The notes under the pieces: generated by a model | Database searches by the model: none | Told to the model about the DNA's origin: nothing | What the model saw: the letters and a program-made list of their open reading frames with translations, nothing else | Program-made: the position numbers and the translations under genes | Source: Paracoccaceae bacterium | GTDB lineage: Bacteria; Pseudomonadota; Alphaproteobacteria; Rhodobacterales; Rhodobacteraceae | Length of the DNA stretch: 5,880 bases | Direction of reading: 5' to 3' | Assembly: GCA_003512825.1 (NCBI GenBank) | Contig: DOOI01000217.1 | Coordinates: forward strand, 4,319 to 10,198 | Shown: one piece after another, positions 1-5,545 of the stretch | Layout of the letters: each line of letters starts with the position of its first letter | Numbering within the stretch: position 1 is the stretch's first letter

Positions 1-1
1 C

Positions 2-433
<432 letters not shown>

Positions 434-448
434 GAAACTGACGGAAAT

Positions 449-474
449 GAGGGGGCTTTCGGGCCCTCTCTTTT
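449..474 (+). terminator. Intrinsic terminator of gcdH
   Basis: GAGGGGGC (449-456) pairs with GCCCTCTC (463-470) over 8 bp with one G-U, around the loop TTTCGG, followed directly by TTTT (471-474). It starts 15 bases after the gcdH stop codon. Confidence 0.85.
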
Positions 475-619
475 GCTATCTGGATATCGTATAATCAATA
501 TTATGTTAAATTAATTCGACCAAAGAATTGTCCCATATAAACTTTTAGGTAGAATTTTGCCGCGACCCGTACCATCCTGTTGCTGGACTCAGAGAAAAGC
601 CCTGATACATAGGCCATGA
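475..619 (+). promoter_or_regulatory. AT-rich upstream region of luxR1
   Basis: This 145-base stretch between the gcdH terminator and the luxR start must contain the luxR1 promoter. It holds an AT-rich core (about 485-520) with a TATAAT at 490-495, but no convincing -35 box stands 16-18 bases before it. I see no lux-box-like dyad with CTG and CAG half-sites at the usual spacing. The ribosome-binding site is weak: only AGG at 611-613, six bases before the ATG at 620. Neither RNA element found farther downstream has a copy here. Confidence 0.35.
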
Positions 620-1378
620 ATGACCCGAGCGTTAGACTACCTAGATCAAATGCTTCAAACGCAGAGCGTGGAAGAAGTTTGGGAAAACCATTGCCGGATG
701 ATGGAGAGTTTCGGTTTTGACCGTTTGATCTATGGGTTTACGCGCTATCGCACGCCGAACTCCTTGGGAGATCCCGAAGATTTCATCGTGCTTACCAATC
801 ACTCCAAGGCTTACACCGATGTATACATGGGCCAAGGCCTGTATTTGAACGCGCCGATGACCAAATGGGCCTTGGCGAATGAAGGCGCCAGTTCTTGGCG
901 GGTTTGGACGGACCTGTTGCGGAGCGGCGATGCGTCTGAAACCACGCGCAAGGTGATGAATTTCAATGTGTCGATGCAGGTCGTCGCAGGGTATACGATC
1001 AGCTTCAAATCAAGATCTGAGCGCATCAAATGTGCGATTGCGCTGACGGCAAAGCCCGGATTGACCCAAGACGATGCGGATCGCATTTGGGCGACGCATG
1101 GACAAGAATTGATGGTGATGAACACGGTTCTTCATCTGAAAATCCAGTCCCTGCCCTATTTTACGCCGCATCGTTCCTTGACCAAACGCCAGCGCGAGAC
1201 GCTGCAATGGGTGGGCGATGGGAAAACCATGCAGGATATTGCGATCTTGATGGGGCTAACGCCCGCCACAGTAGAGAAACATCTGCGATTGGCGCGAGAG
1301 GCGCTCAACGTAGAAACCACGGCGCAAGCGGTTCTTAAGGCGGCATTTCAAAATCAAATGTTCATTATGGAAGTCTAG
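620..1378 (+). CDS. LuxR-family transcriptional regulator, probably a solo (no luxI partner)
   Basis: The 252-residue product has the LuxR two-domain plan: an autoinducer-binding-like domain (about residues 17-165) and a GerE helix-turn-helix (about 186-245, LTKRQRETLQWVGDGKTM then LTPATVEKHLRLAREAL). It would bind DNA as a dimer in the cytoplasm. Aligned without gaps to TraR/LuxR, ligand-pocket Trp57 becomes Tyr65, Tyr61 is Tyr69, Trp85 is Trp93, but the Asp70 that binds the acyl-homoserine-lactone amide is Ala78 (followed by the conserved Pro79). Normal AHL binding is therefore doubtful. No luxI-type synthase is in the window. The ATG at 620 is chosen because the paralogue downstream aligns from exactly this codon; ATG 616 is out of frame. 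The gene is followed by structured RNA A and a broken paralogue. DNA target and ligand are unknown. Confidence 0.9.
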   Translation: MTRALDYLDQMLQTQSVEEVWENHCRMMESFGFDRLIYGFTRYRTPNSLGDPEDFIVLTNHSKAYTDVYMGQGLYLNAPMTKWALANEGASSWRVWTDLLRSGDASETTRKVMNFNVSMQVVAGYTISFKSRSERIKCAIALTAKPGLTQDDADRIWATHGQELMVMNTVLHLKIQSLPYFTPHRSLTKRQRETLQWVGDGKTMQDIAILMGLTPATVEKHLRLAREALNVETTAQAVLKAAFQNQMFIMEV

Positions 1379-1404
1379 CGGCATTCCAAAATTAGCGGCT
1401 AACT

Positions 1405-1422
1405 TGTATTTTTTATAATACA
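1405..1422. repeat. Small inverted repeat after luxR1
   Basis: TGTATT (1405-1410) and AATACA (1417-1422) form a 6-bp AT-rich inverted repeat with loop TTTTAT, 27 bases after the luxR1 stop. There is no GC-rich stem and no T-tract after it, so it is a poor terminator. It may be a weak one or an operator; function is not assignable. Confidence 0.25.
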
Positions 1423-1489
1423 GCACAGGCTATAATTGAAATTCATATTCAAAAATACATCTAGCTGTATATCATTTTCTATACTTTCA

Positions 1490-1637
1490 TTAAATTCTGA
1501 AAGCAGGCATTTCTTAAAATACTCCGTGAGTGACGGTCTTGGGCCGGGGGTAAGTGGAGGAAAAGCTTAGTATTTTGGGCCAATCTCTTCTGCATAAATG
1601 ACACCGGTATTTCATGTATTGGTCCATGAAATTCCGG
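1490..1637 (+). ncRNA. Structured RNA A, paralogue of RNA B
   Basis: This lies in the AT-rich gap after luxR1 and matches RNA B in order and structure. Hairpin 1: TACTCC (1520-1525) pairs with GGGGTA (1547-1552); the 21-nt interior starts GTGAGTG and contains a 4-bp stem, GGTC (1535-1538) with GGCC (1542-1545). Then comes TCTTCTGCA (1586-1594; RNA B has TCTTTTGCA). Hairpin 3: CCGGTATTTCATG (1604-1616) pairs with CATGAAATTCCGG (1625-1637) at 12 of 13 positions around the loop TATTGGTC. The 5' flank shares TTAAAT and GCAGG with RNA B (1490-1507). The 3' closing arm seen in RNA B is not found, so A may be 3'-truncated or use another end. A TATACT at 1480-1485 could be a -10 box, but no good -35 is seen. 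Ends are approximate. It could instead be a leader of luxR2, whose start is 39 bases downstream. Confidence 0.55.
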
Positions 1638-1676
1638 ATTCCAACTACAATTCGAAAAATTATTGAGAGATGATTG

Positions 1677-2062
1677 TTGACCCCAAACTTAGACGACACC
1701 CTCAGCGAATACCTGGATGCCCGAAGTTTGGAAGCTTTGTGGTTTCATCACTGTCAGACGATGGCGGGATTTGGCACGAAAATGGCCGAGTGATAAAAAT
1801 ACTTAATGATATTATGCACTTGAAGGTGCAAAGGCTGCCGCAATTGAATCCGAATACTCCGCTGACTTTGCGCCAACGGGAAGTCCTGCAATGGGTGGGT
1901 GATGGGAAAACCATGCTCGACATTGCCACGATCATGGATTTGACCCCAGCCACGGTGGCCAAGCATTTGAAGATGGCGCGTGACGCGCTGAATGTGGAAA
2001 CCACGGCGCAGGCCGTGTTGAAACTGTCGATGCTGAACCAGATGTTCATCATGGATCTGTGA
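1677..2062 (+). pseudogene. Broken LuxR-family regulator (luxR2), internal deletion of about 376 nt
   Basis: From TTG 1677 the frame reads LTPNLDD...SLEALWFHHCQTMAGFG, which aligns with luxR1 residues 1-32 (SVEEVWENHCRMMESFG) but stops at TGA 1791-1793. In another frame, from ATT TGG at 1769, the sequence aligns without gaps with luxR1 residues 156-252: 60 of 96 residues from Trp157 on are identical, rising to 50 of 66 in the helix-turn-helix part. Between them nearly the whole ligand-binding domain is missing. The missing length, about 376 nt, is not a multiple of three. The hexamer ATTTGG at 1769-1774 can be read as the end of the left part or the start of the right part, which suggests a deletion between short repeats. 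The helix-turn-helix reading frame stays open from ATG 1670 (130 codons, first third out of family frame) or from ATG 1814, so a DNA-binding-only protein could still be made. Stop is TGA 2060-2062. Confidence 0.85.
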
Positions 2063-2099
2063 GCATTCACGGTCAAAAACCAAATATTTTAAGGATCTT

Positions 2100-2117
2100 A
2101 CCCCCTGTTTCGGGGGT
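2100..2117 (+). terminator. Terminator-like hairpin after luxR2
   Basis: ACCCCC (2100-2105) pairs with GGGGGT (2112-2117) around TGTTTC, 37 bases after the luxR2 stop. The following bases are CTTAA, not a clean T-tract, so termination strength is uncertain. Flanking TTAAG (2089-2093) and CTTAA (2118-2122) could extend the pairing with an asymmetric bulge. Confidence 0.5.
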
Positions 2118-2118
2118 C

Positions 2119-2156
2119 TTAACCATTTGGTAAGGATTCCCTTACTTCCCTAGGGT
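2119..2156 (+). promoter_or_regulatory. Candidate promoter of RNA B with CtrA-like box
   Basis: TTGGTA (2127-2132) and TAGGGT (2151-2156) stand 18 bases apart and would place the start near 2163, just before the first arm of RNA B. Overlapping the -35 is TTAA-N7-GTAA (2119-2133), one base off the TTAA-N7-TTAA site of the alphaproteobacterial regulator CtrA. A small inverted repeat, GTAAGG (2130-2135) with CCTTAC (2140-2145), lies inside. Boxes are imperfect, so this is a suggestion. Confidence 0.3.
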
Positions 2157-2162
2157 CAACTT

Positions 2163-2379
2163 AAATCGCAGGGTGTCACTGTTCCGTGAGTGGTAGCCTA
2201 AGGCTTGGAACATCGTGCGAAATCTCCGAGATTGCGGGGCTCTTTTGCACTCCGGTTCGCCGGATGCCGGCTTTCTGCGTATTGGTCCGCGGAAAGTCGG
2301 CGCTTATCAGGGGCGCCTTCATCCCCGTAGGCGCTTACTGAATCTAACCCTGTGGCAGCGCCTTATTTGAGGGGCTGTC
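2163..2379 (+). ncRNA. Structured RNA B, about 190-215 nt, unknown family
   Basis: No credible ORF covers this region, but a chain of hairpins does. GCAGGGT (2168-2174) can pair with ACCCTGT (2347-2353) to close the molecule. Hairpin 1: TGTTCC (2180-2185) with GGAACA (2207-2212), inner stem AGCC/GGCT (2195-2198, 2202-2205). Then AATCT/AGATT (2221-2225, 2229-2233); TCCGG-TTCG-CCGGA (2251-2264), a UUCG-capped stem; hairpin 3, 14 bp, 2266-2279 with 2288-2301, loop TATTGGTC; GCGCCT/AGGCGC (2313-2318, 2329-2334); and a last stem GGCAGC/GCTGTC (2354-2359, 2374-2379). Pairs 2168-2353, 2270-2297, 2276-2291 and 2355-2378 are G-U on the plus strand and would be A-C on the minus strand, so the plus strand is the transcript. 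Hairpins 1 and 3 recur in RNA A with compensating changes. There is no T-tract at 2379; the true 3' end may be as far as the hairpin at 2421-2446. It does not match 6S, tmRNA, SRP or RNase P RNA as I know them. Confidence 0.6.
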
Positions 2380-2412
2380 ACCCGAGGAAGTCCAAGCTTT
2401 TTCGTGTTGGGT

Positions 2413-2446
2413 AAAGATAAGGCGCCGCCGGGAAACCGACGGCACC
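2413..2446 (-). terminator. Intrinsic terminator of tsf
   Basis: On the minus strand GGTGCCGTCGG (2446-2436) pairs with CCGGCGGCGCC (2431-2421) over 11 bp including two G-U pairs, loop TTTC, followed by TTATCTTT (2420-2413). The wobble pairs are G-U only on the minus strand, so it belongs to tsf. On the plus strand it still pairs at 9 of 11 positions and is followed by ATTTT, so it might also stop RNA B. Confidence 0.8.
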
Positions 2447-2492
2447 ATTTTGGTCTGGCGGGTGGGGCGCGAGGCCCCTGCCCTGTGATGGC

Positions 2493-3368
2493 TTAGTTGC
2501 CTGCGACTTTGGCCACTTCGGCTGCGAAGTCTTCTTTTTCGACAACGATGCCTTCACCGACTTCAAGACGCACGAAGCTGGTGATCGAAACACCGGCTTC
2601 TTTGGCGGCGGCCCCAACGGTAAGGTCGGGGTTCACAACGAAGGCTTGGCCCAGCAGGGTGTTTTCTGCCATGAACTTGCCCATGCGACCATCAATCATC
2701 TTGGCGATCACGGCTTCCGGCTTGCCGGATTCGCGGGCTTGTTCGGTCAGGATCGAACGCTCACGCTCGACGAAGGCCGGGTCGAGCTCGGCTTCGGACA
2801 GGGCAGCCGGGTTGGCGGCCGCGATGTGCATCGCCACTTGGCGCGCAAAGGTGTCATTGCCGCCCGAGAAGGCAACCAGAACGCCGATTTTGCCCATGCC
2901 GTCTGCGGCTGCGTTGTGCACATAGGTCACAACGGCGTCGCCTTCGACAGAGGCCATCCGGCGGAGGTTCATGTTTTCGCCGATGGTCACGATCTTTTCG
3001 GTCAGAATTTCCGAGACCGTCTTGCCAGCCATTGCGGCGGCTTTCAGGGCTTCGACGTCTGACACATTCATCGCAGCAGCGGCGAAATCGCGCGCCATGT
3101 TTTGGAAGTCAGCGTTTTTGGCGACGAAGTCGGTTTCGGAGTTCAGCTCAACAGCCACACCCTTGCCACCCGACACAGCGACAGAGACAAGTCCCTCTGC
3201 GGCGGTACGGCCAGATTTCTTGGCAGCTTTCGCAAGGCCCTTTGTCCGCAGCCAGTCGATGGCCGCTTCCATATCGCCGTTGGTTTCCTGAAGCGCCTTC
3301 TTGGCGTCCATCATGCCCGCGCCGGACGTGTCGCGCAGTTCTTTAACCATTGCAGCCGTAATCGTCAT
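2493..3368 (-). CDS. tsf: Elongation factor Ts
   Basis: The 291-residue product is a standard-length EF-Ts, the cytoplasmic factor that releases GDP from EF-Tu during translation. The N-terminal UBA-like domain (residues 1-45) shows [19 protein letters not shown] and AIDWLRTKG. The EF-Tu-contacting motif TDFV is at residues 79-82 within [15 protein letters not shown]. The C-terminal part ends with the typical [20 protein letters not shown]. The start is ATG at 3368-3366, chosen because it begins [12 protein letters not shown] as in homologues and has AGGAG (inside 3378-3383) nine bases upstream; the frame stays open for 55 more codons upstream, but these are not EF-Ts-like and run into the rpsB end. 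It lies 88 bases downstream of rpsB on the same strand, the conserved rpsB-tsf operon, and ends at its own terminator. Confidence 0.98.
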   Translation of the reverse strand: MTITAAMVKELRDTSGAGMMDAKKALQETNGDMEAAIDWLRTKGLAKAAKKSGRTAAEGLVSVAVSGGKGVAVELNSETDFVAKNADFQNMARDFAAAAMNVSDVEALKAAAMAGKTVSEILTEKIVTIGENMNLRRMASVEGDAVVTYVHNAAADGMGKIGVLVAFSGGNDTFARQVAMHIAAANPAALSEAELDPAFVERERSILTEQARESGKPEAVIAKMIDGRMGKFMAENTLLGQAFVVNPDLTVGAAAKEAGVSITSFVRLEVGEGIVVEKEDFAAEVAKVAGN

Positions 3369-3407
3369 GGATCGGCTCTCCTCTTCAATCGGGGGTCTGA
3401 AACGGGA

Positions 3408-3433
3408 CCGAGGCGCGGGGTGCCACGCCTCGG
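3408..3433 (-). promoter_or_regulatory. Hairpin between rpsB and tsf
   Basis: On the minus strand CCGAGGCG (3433-3426) and CGCCTCGG (3415-3408) form a perfect 8-bp GC-rich stem with a 10-nt loop, 23 bases after the rpsB stop. No T-tract follows, so it is probably a partial attenuator or an RNA-processing/stability site that adjusts the S2 to EF-Ts ratio. The function is inferred from position. Confidence 0.5.
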
Positions 3434-3456
3434 CGGTAAGTCGTGGAAGACGCAAA

Positions 3457-4224
3457 TTAAGCGCTGGCTTCCTCGCCGAGGGCTTCCTCGACTGGGGCGT
3501 CTTCGAGAGCACCAAGGTCAACGCCTGCGGCACCCATTTGTGCAGTCATACCGTCGAGAGCGGCGCGGCACACGAGATCGCAATAAAGAGCGATTGCGCG
3601 CGCGGCGTCGTCATTGCCGGGGATGATGTAATCGATGCCATCGGGCGAGCAGTTGGTGTCAACGATCGCAACCACGGGGATGCCAAGCTTGTTGGCTTCC
3701 TGAATGGCGAGCTGCTCTTTTTTCACGTCGATGACGAAGAGCAAGTCAGGACGGCCGCCCATTTCGCGGATGCCGCCAAGCGACGCTTCCAGCTTGGCCT
3801 GATCGCGTTCCATGTTCAGGCGCTCTTTTTTGGTGAGGCCTTCTGCGCCCGCGCCCATCACTTCGTCGATGTTCTTGAGGCGCGCGATGGATTGCGACAC
3901 GGTCTGCCAGTTGGTCAGAGTGCCACCGAGCCAGCGGTGGTTCATGTAATACTGAGCGCATTTCTCAGCGGATTCCGCGATCGAGGCGGCTGCCTGACGC
4001 TTGGTGCCGACGAAGAGAACGCGGCCACCTTTGGCAACGGTATCACGGATGACTTTGAGCGCCTGTTCCAGCAGGGGAACGGTCTGCGTCAGGTCAACGA
4101 TATGGATGCCGTTGCGCGCGCCGTAGATGAACGGGCCCATGCGAGGGTTCCAGCGTTGGGTTTGGTGGCCGAAGTGCACGCCAGCTTCGAGGAGCTGACG
4201 GATATTGAAGTCAGGCAGAGCCAT
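3457..4224 (-). CDS. rpsB: 30S ribosomal protein S2
   Basis: The 255-residue product is ribosomal protein S2, a late-assembling small-subunit protein needed for S1 binding. Family landmarks are visible in order: [19 protein letters not shown] near the N-terminus, [42 protein letters not shown], then [38 protein letters not shown] and [11 protein letters not shown]. The C-terminus has a short acidic, Ala-rich tail, common in alphaproteobacteria. The start is ATG 4224-4222 ([15 protein letters not shown]) with GGAAAGGA (4240-4233) eight bases upstream; an upstream in-frame ATG (MKPERITE...) overlaps that ribosome-binding site and is rejected. It is the first gene of the rpsB-tsf operon. Confidence 0.98.
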   Translation of the reverse strand: MALPDFNIRQLLEAGVHFGHQTQRWNPRMGPFIYGARNGIHIVDLTQTVPLLEQALKVIRDTVAKGGRVLFVGTKRQAAASIAESAEKCAQYYMNHRWLGGTLTNWQTVSQSIARLKNIDEVMGAGAEGLTKKERLNMERDQAKLEASLGGIREMGGRPDLLFVIDVKKEQLAIQEANKLGIPVVAIVDTNCSPDGIDYIIPGNDDAARAIALYCDLVCRAALDGMTAQMGAAGVDLGALEDAPVEEALGEEASA

Positions 4225-4405
4225 CTCTGTAATCCTTTCCGGTTTCATTCCTCGGCGGAGTTTCGGAAGATCCGAACCGGTGGACTATGGGGGATGTCTG
4301 TCCCATGGCCCGACCCCACCTGCGGGTTCAAGTGCGCGCGCTTTACCGTGGGTTTAGCAGGGATGCAAGCCCCCTGCCCCTTTGCGCCATGAAACAAGCG
4401 CGAAA
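4225..4405 (-). promoter_or_regulatory. rpsB promoter and 5' leader region
   Basis: This 181-base gap separates the hupE-like gene from rpsB. A possible promoter is TTGCAT (4368-4363) and TAAAGC (4345-4340) with a 17-base spacer; the -35 is fair, the -10 weak. The leader downstream has two small hairpins: ATGGG/CCCAT (4287-4291 with 4302-4306) and the near-perfect palindrome TTCGGAAGATCCGAA (4262-4276, 6-bp arms). S2 leaders are known autoregulatory targets in other bacteria, so these may be sites of control by S2, but that is inference. GCAGGG/CCCTGC (4357-4362, 4372-4377) overlaps the -35 and lacks a T-tract, so I see no clear terminator for the hupE-like gene. Confidence 0.4.
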
Positions 4406-5545
4406 TCAGCTCAATAGCGTGCGCTCGACCACCCAATAGGCCCCGATCAGGCCAATAATGGCTGAGGCTGGCACGGCGATCCGCGCGCGGTACCACGATT
4501 TGCGGCCAAACCACAGTCCAACGGCGAGAAAGGCAATGGCGATCGTGGTCAGCTGGCCAATTTCGACACCGATGTTAAAGCCGATCAGTGCCGGGACGAA
4601 TTGATCGGCAGGCAGGCCAAAATCTTGCAACACCGAAGCAAAGCCCAAGCCGTGCAAGAGGCCAAAACCGAAGATTACGACAGGGCGCCAGCGCGACAGG
4701 CGGTCGTTGAGGATGTTTTCCACTGCGACAAAGGCGATAGAGGCGGCAATCAGCGGTTCGACGATGGCAGAAGGCACTGAGACCAAGCCCATCGCTCCGG
4801 CGGCGAGGGTCACGGTATGGGCGATGGTAAACGCCGAGACCTGCCACAAGAGCGTGCTGAGTTTGGTGGAGAGAAAGAACAGCGCCAACACGAAGAGAAT
4901 ATGGTCGAGGCCCTTGGGCAAGATATGGTCAAAGCCTACGGGGATATAGTCGAGCAAGGCAGAGACTGCGGATTTTGGCGCGCCTTGCCCTGCAAGGGAA
5001 ATTTCGGGCGAAGTCGTGCCGGGGGAAATCAGGCCCGTGAAGGGCACTTCGGGGCCTTGCTGGCGCAGCACCAAGCTGCCAAATCCCTGCCCCCAGCCCA
5101 GCGAGAGGGCTTGGGTATCGGGCGGCAAATCGGCGGTCAGGGTGAGCAAGGTGGTGCGCGCGAGGGAAAAGTCACCCGGATCTTGGACATCGAGCGCTGC
5201 CTCTCGCAGCGCAAGGCGGGTGCCATCGGCGGAGAGCGGCATGTTTTCAAGGATGTTGGGCAATGCGGCGCGCAGACGGTCGGCAAAGACGTCTGGCGCA
5301 AGCGCGCGGAGTGTGTCGTAATCCGCATTCTCGGGGCTTTCATTGGTGTCGCTGACAACGTCAAGGTTAATCCCTGCGACAAAGGCCTCGCCATTGAGGC
5401 GCAGCACCAAGCGGACCTCACCGGAATGAGACATGTCTGCGATTGTGGGCATGACCTCATGCGCGCGCGCGGGGCCGATCACAAAACCGACAAAGGCAAT
5501 TGACAAGATGAACGCAGCACTCACCCTTGCAAACATGAAATACAT
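4406..5545 (-). CDS. HupE/UreJ-family membrane protein
   Basis: The 379-residue product has a signal peptide (residues 1-28, hydrophobic AAFILSIAFVGFVIGPARA, predicted cleavage ARA|HEV), a periplasmic domain (about 29-195) and a C-terminal membrane part with about six helices. The signature GFDHILPKGLDHILFVLALF is at 204-223, followed by FTIAHTVTLAAG (239-250), FGLLHGLGFASVL (294-306) and GFNIGVEIGQ (322-331). These His- and acid-bearing motifs mark the HupE/UreJ_2 family, whose relatives are linked to nickel or cobalt uptake for hydrogenase and urease; the substrate here is not shown. No hydrogenase or urease gene is in the window. The start is ATG 5545-5543: AAGGA lies seven bases upstream; ATG 5536 is the alternative. 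The frame is open 88 codons farther upstream but that part is antisense to the neighbouring gene. It overlaps the divergent DUF4198-type gene. Confidence 0.85.
   Translation of the reverse strand: MYFMFARVSAAFILSIAFVGFVIGPARAHEVMPTIADMSHSGEVRLVLRLNGEAFVAGINLDVVSDTNESPENADYDTLRALAPDVFADRLRAALPNILENMPLSADGTRLALREAALDVQDPGDFSLARTTLLTLTADLPPDTQALSLGWGQGFGSLVLRQQGPEVPFTGLISPGTTSPEISLAGQGAPKSAVSALLDYIPVGFDHILPKGLDHILFVLALFFLSTKLSTLLWQVSAFTIAHTVTLAAGAMGLVSVPSAIVEPLIAASIAFVAVENILNDRLSRWRPVVIFGFGLLHGLGFASVLQDFGLPADQFVPALIGFNIGVEIGQLTTIAIAFLAVGLWFGRKSWYRARIAVPASAIIGLIGAYWVVERTLLS

Larger units (their letters stand above)
620..2301 (+). repeat. Tandem duplication of a luxR plus structured-RNA cassette
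   Basis: The order is luxR1 (620-1378), RNA A (about 1490-1637), luxR2 remnant (1677-2062), RNA B (from about 2163, last shared part ending near 2301). Both gene copies and both RNA copies are homologous, in the same order and strand. The gap from stop codon to hairpin 1 is 141 and 117 bases. GCATTC also occurs just after both stop codons. Divergence is substantial, so the duplication is old or one copy was acquired separately. Confidence 0.6.

Noticed and set aside
560..600. lux-box-like dyad before luxR1
   Set aside because: CTG and CAG occur around 577-591 but the arms do not extend into a true 18-20 bp dyad.
1376..1399. Direct repeat TAGCGGC at the luxR1 stop
   Set aside because: Only 7 bases, two copies, no mobile element ends or target duplication nearby; likely chance.
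1431..1436. TATAAT as a luxR2 or RNA A promoter
   Set aside because: No acceptable -35 box lies 16-18 bases upstream, and TATAAT-like hexamers are expected by chance in this AT-rich stretch.
2299..2337. Direct repeat GGCGCTTA (2299-2306 and 2330-2337)
   Set aside because: Both copies fall in or beside stems of RNA B and are explained by arm sequence; there is no further repeat unit as in a CRISPR or iteron array.
2163..2379. RNA B as 6S RNA, tmRNA, SRP RNA or RNase P RNA
   Set aside because: It is a chain of separate hairpins rather than the long bulged rod of 6S. It lacks the SRP GGAAGCAGCC element, a tmRNA tag reading frame and the RNase P core. GAGGAAGTCC at 2384-2393 resembles the RNase P GAGGAAAGTCC but lacks a base and has no supporting context.
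3369..3533. 55-codon upstream extension of tsf
   Set aside because: The extra part has no EF-Ts similarity, covers the rpsB-tsf gap and the rpsB end, and the internal ATG has a good ribosome-binding site.
3301..4392. Long plus-strand open frame opposite rpsB
   Set aside because: It is the complement of a certain ribosomal protein gene; long antisense frames are common in GC-rich DNA, and its sequence resembles no protein family I know.
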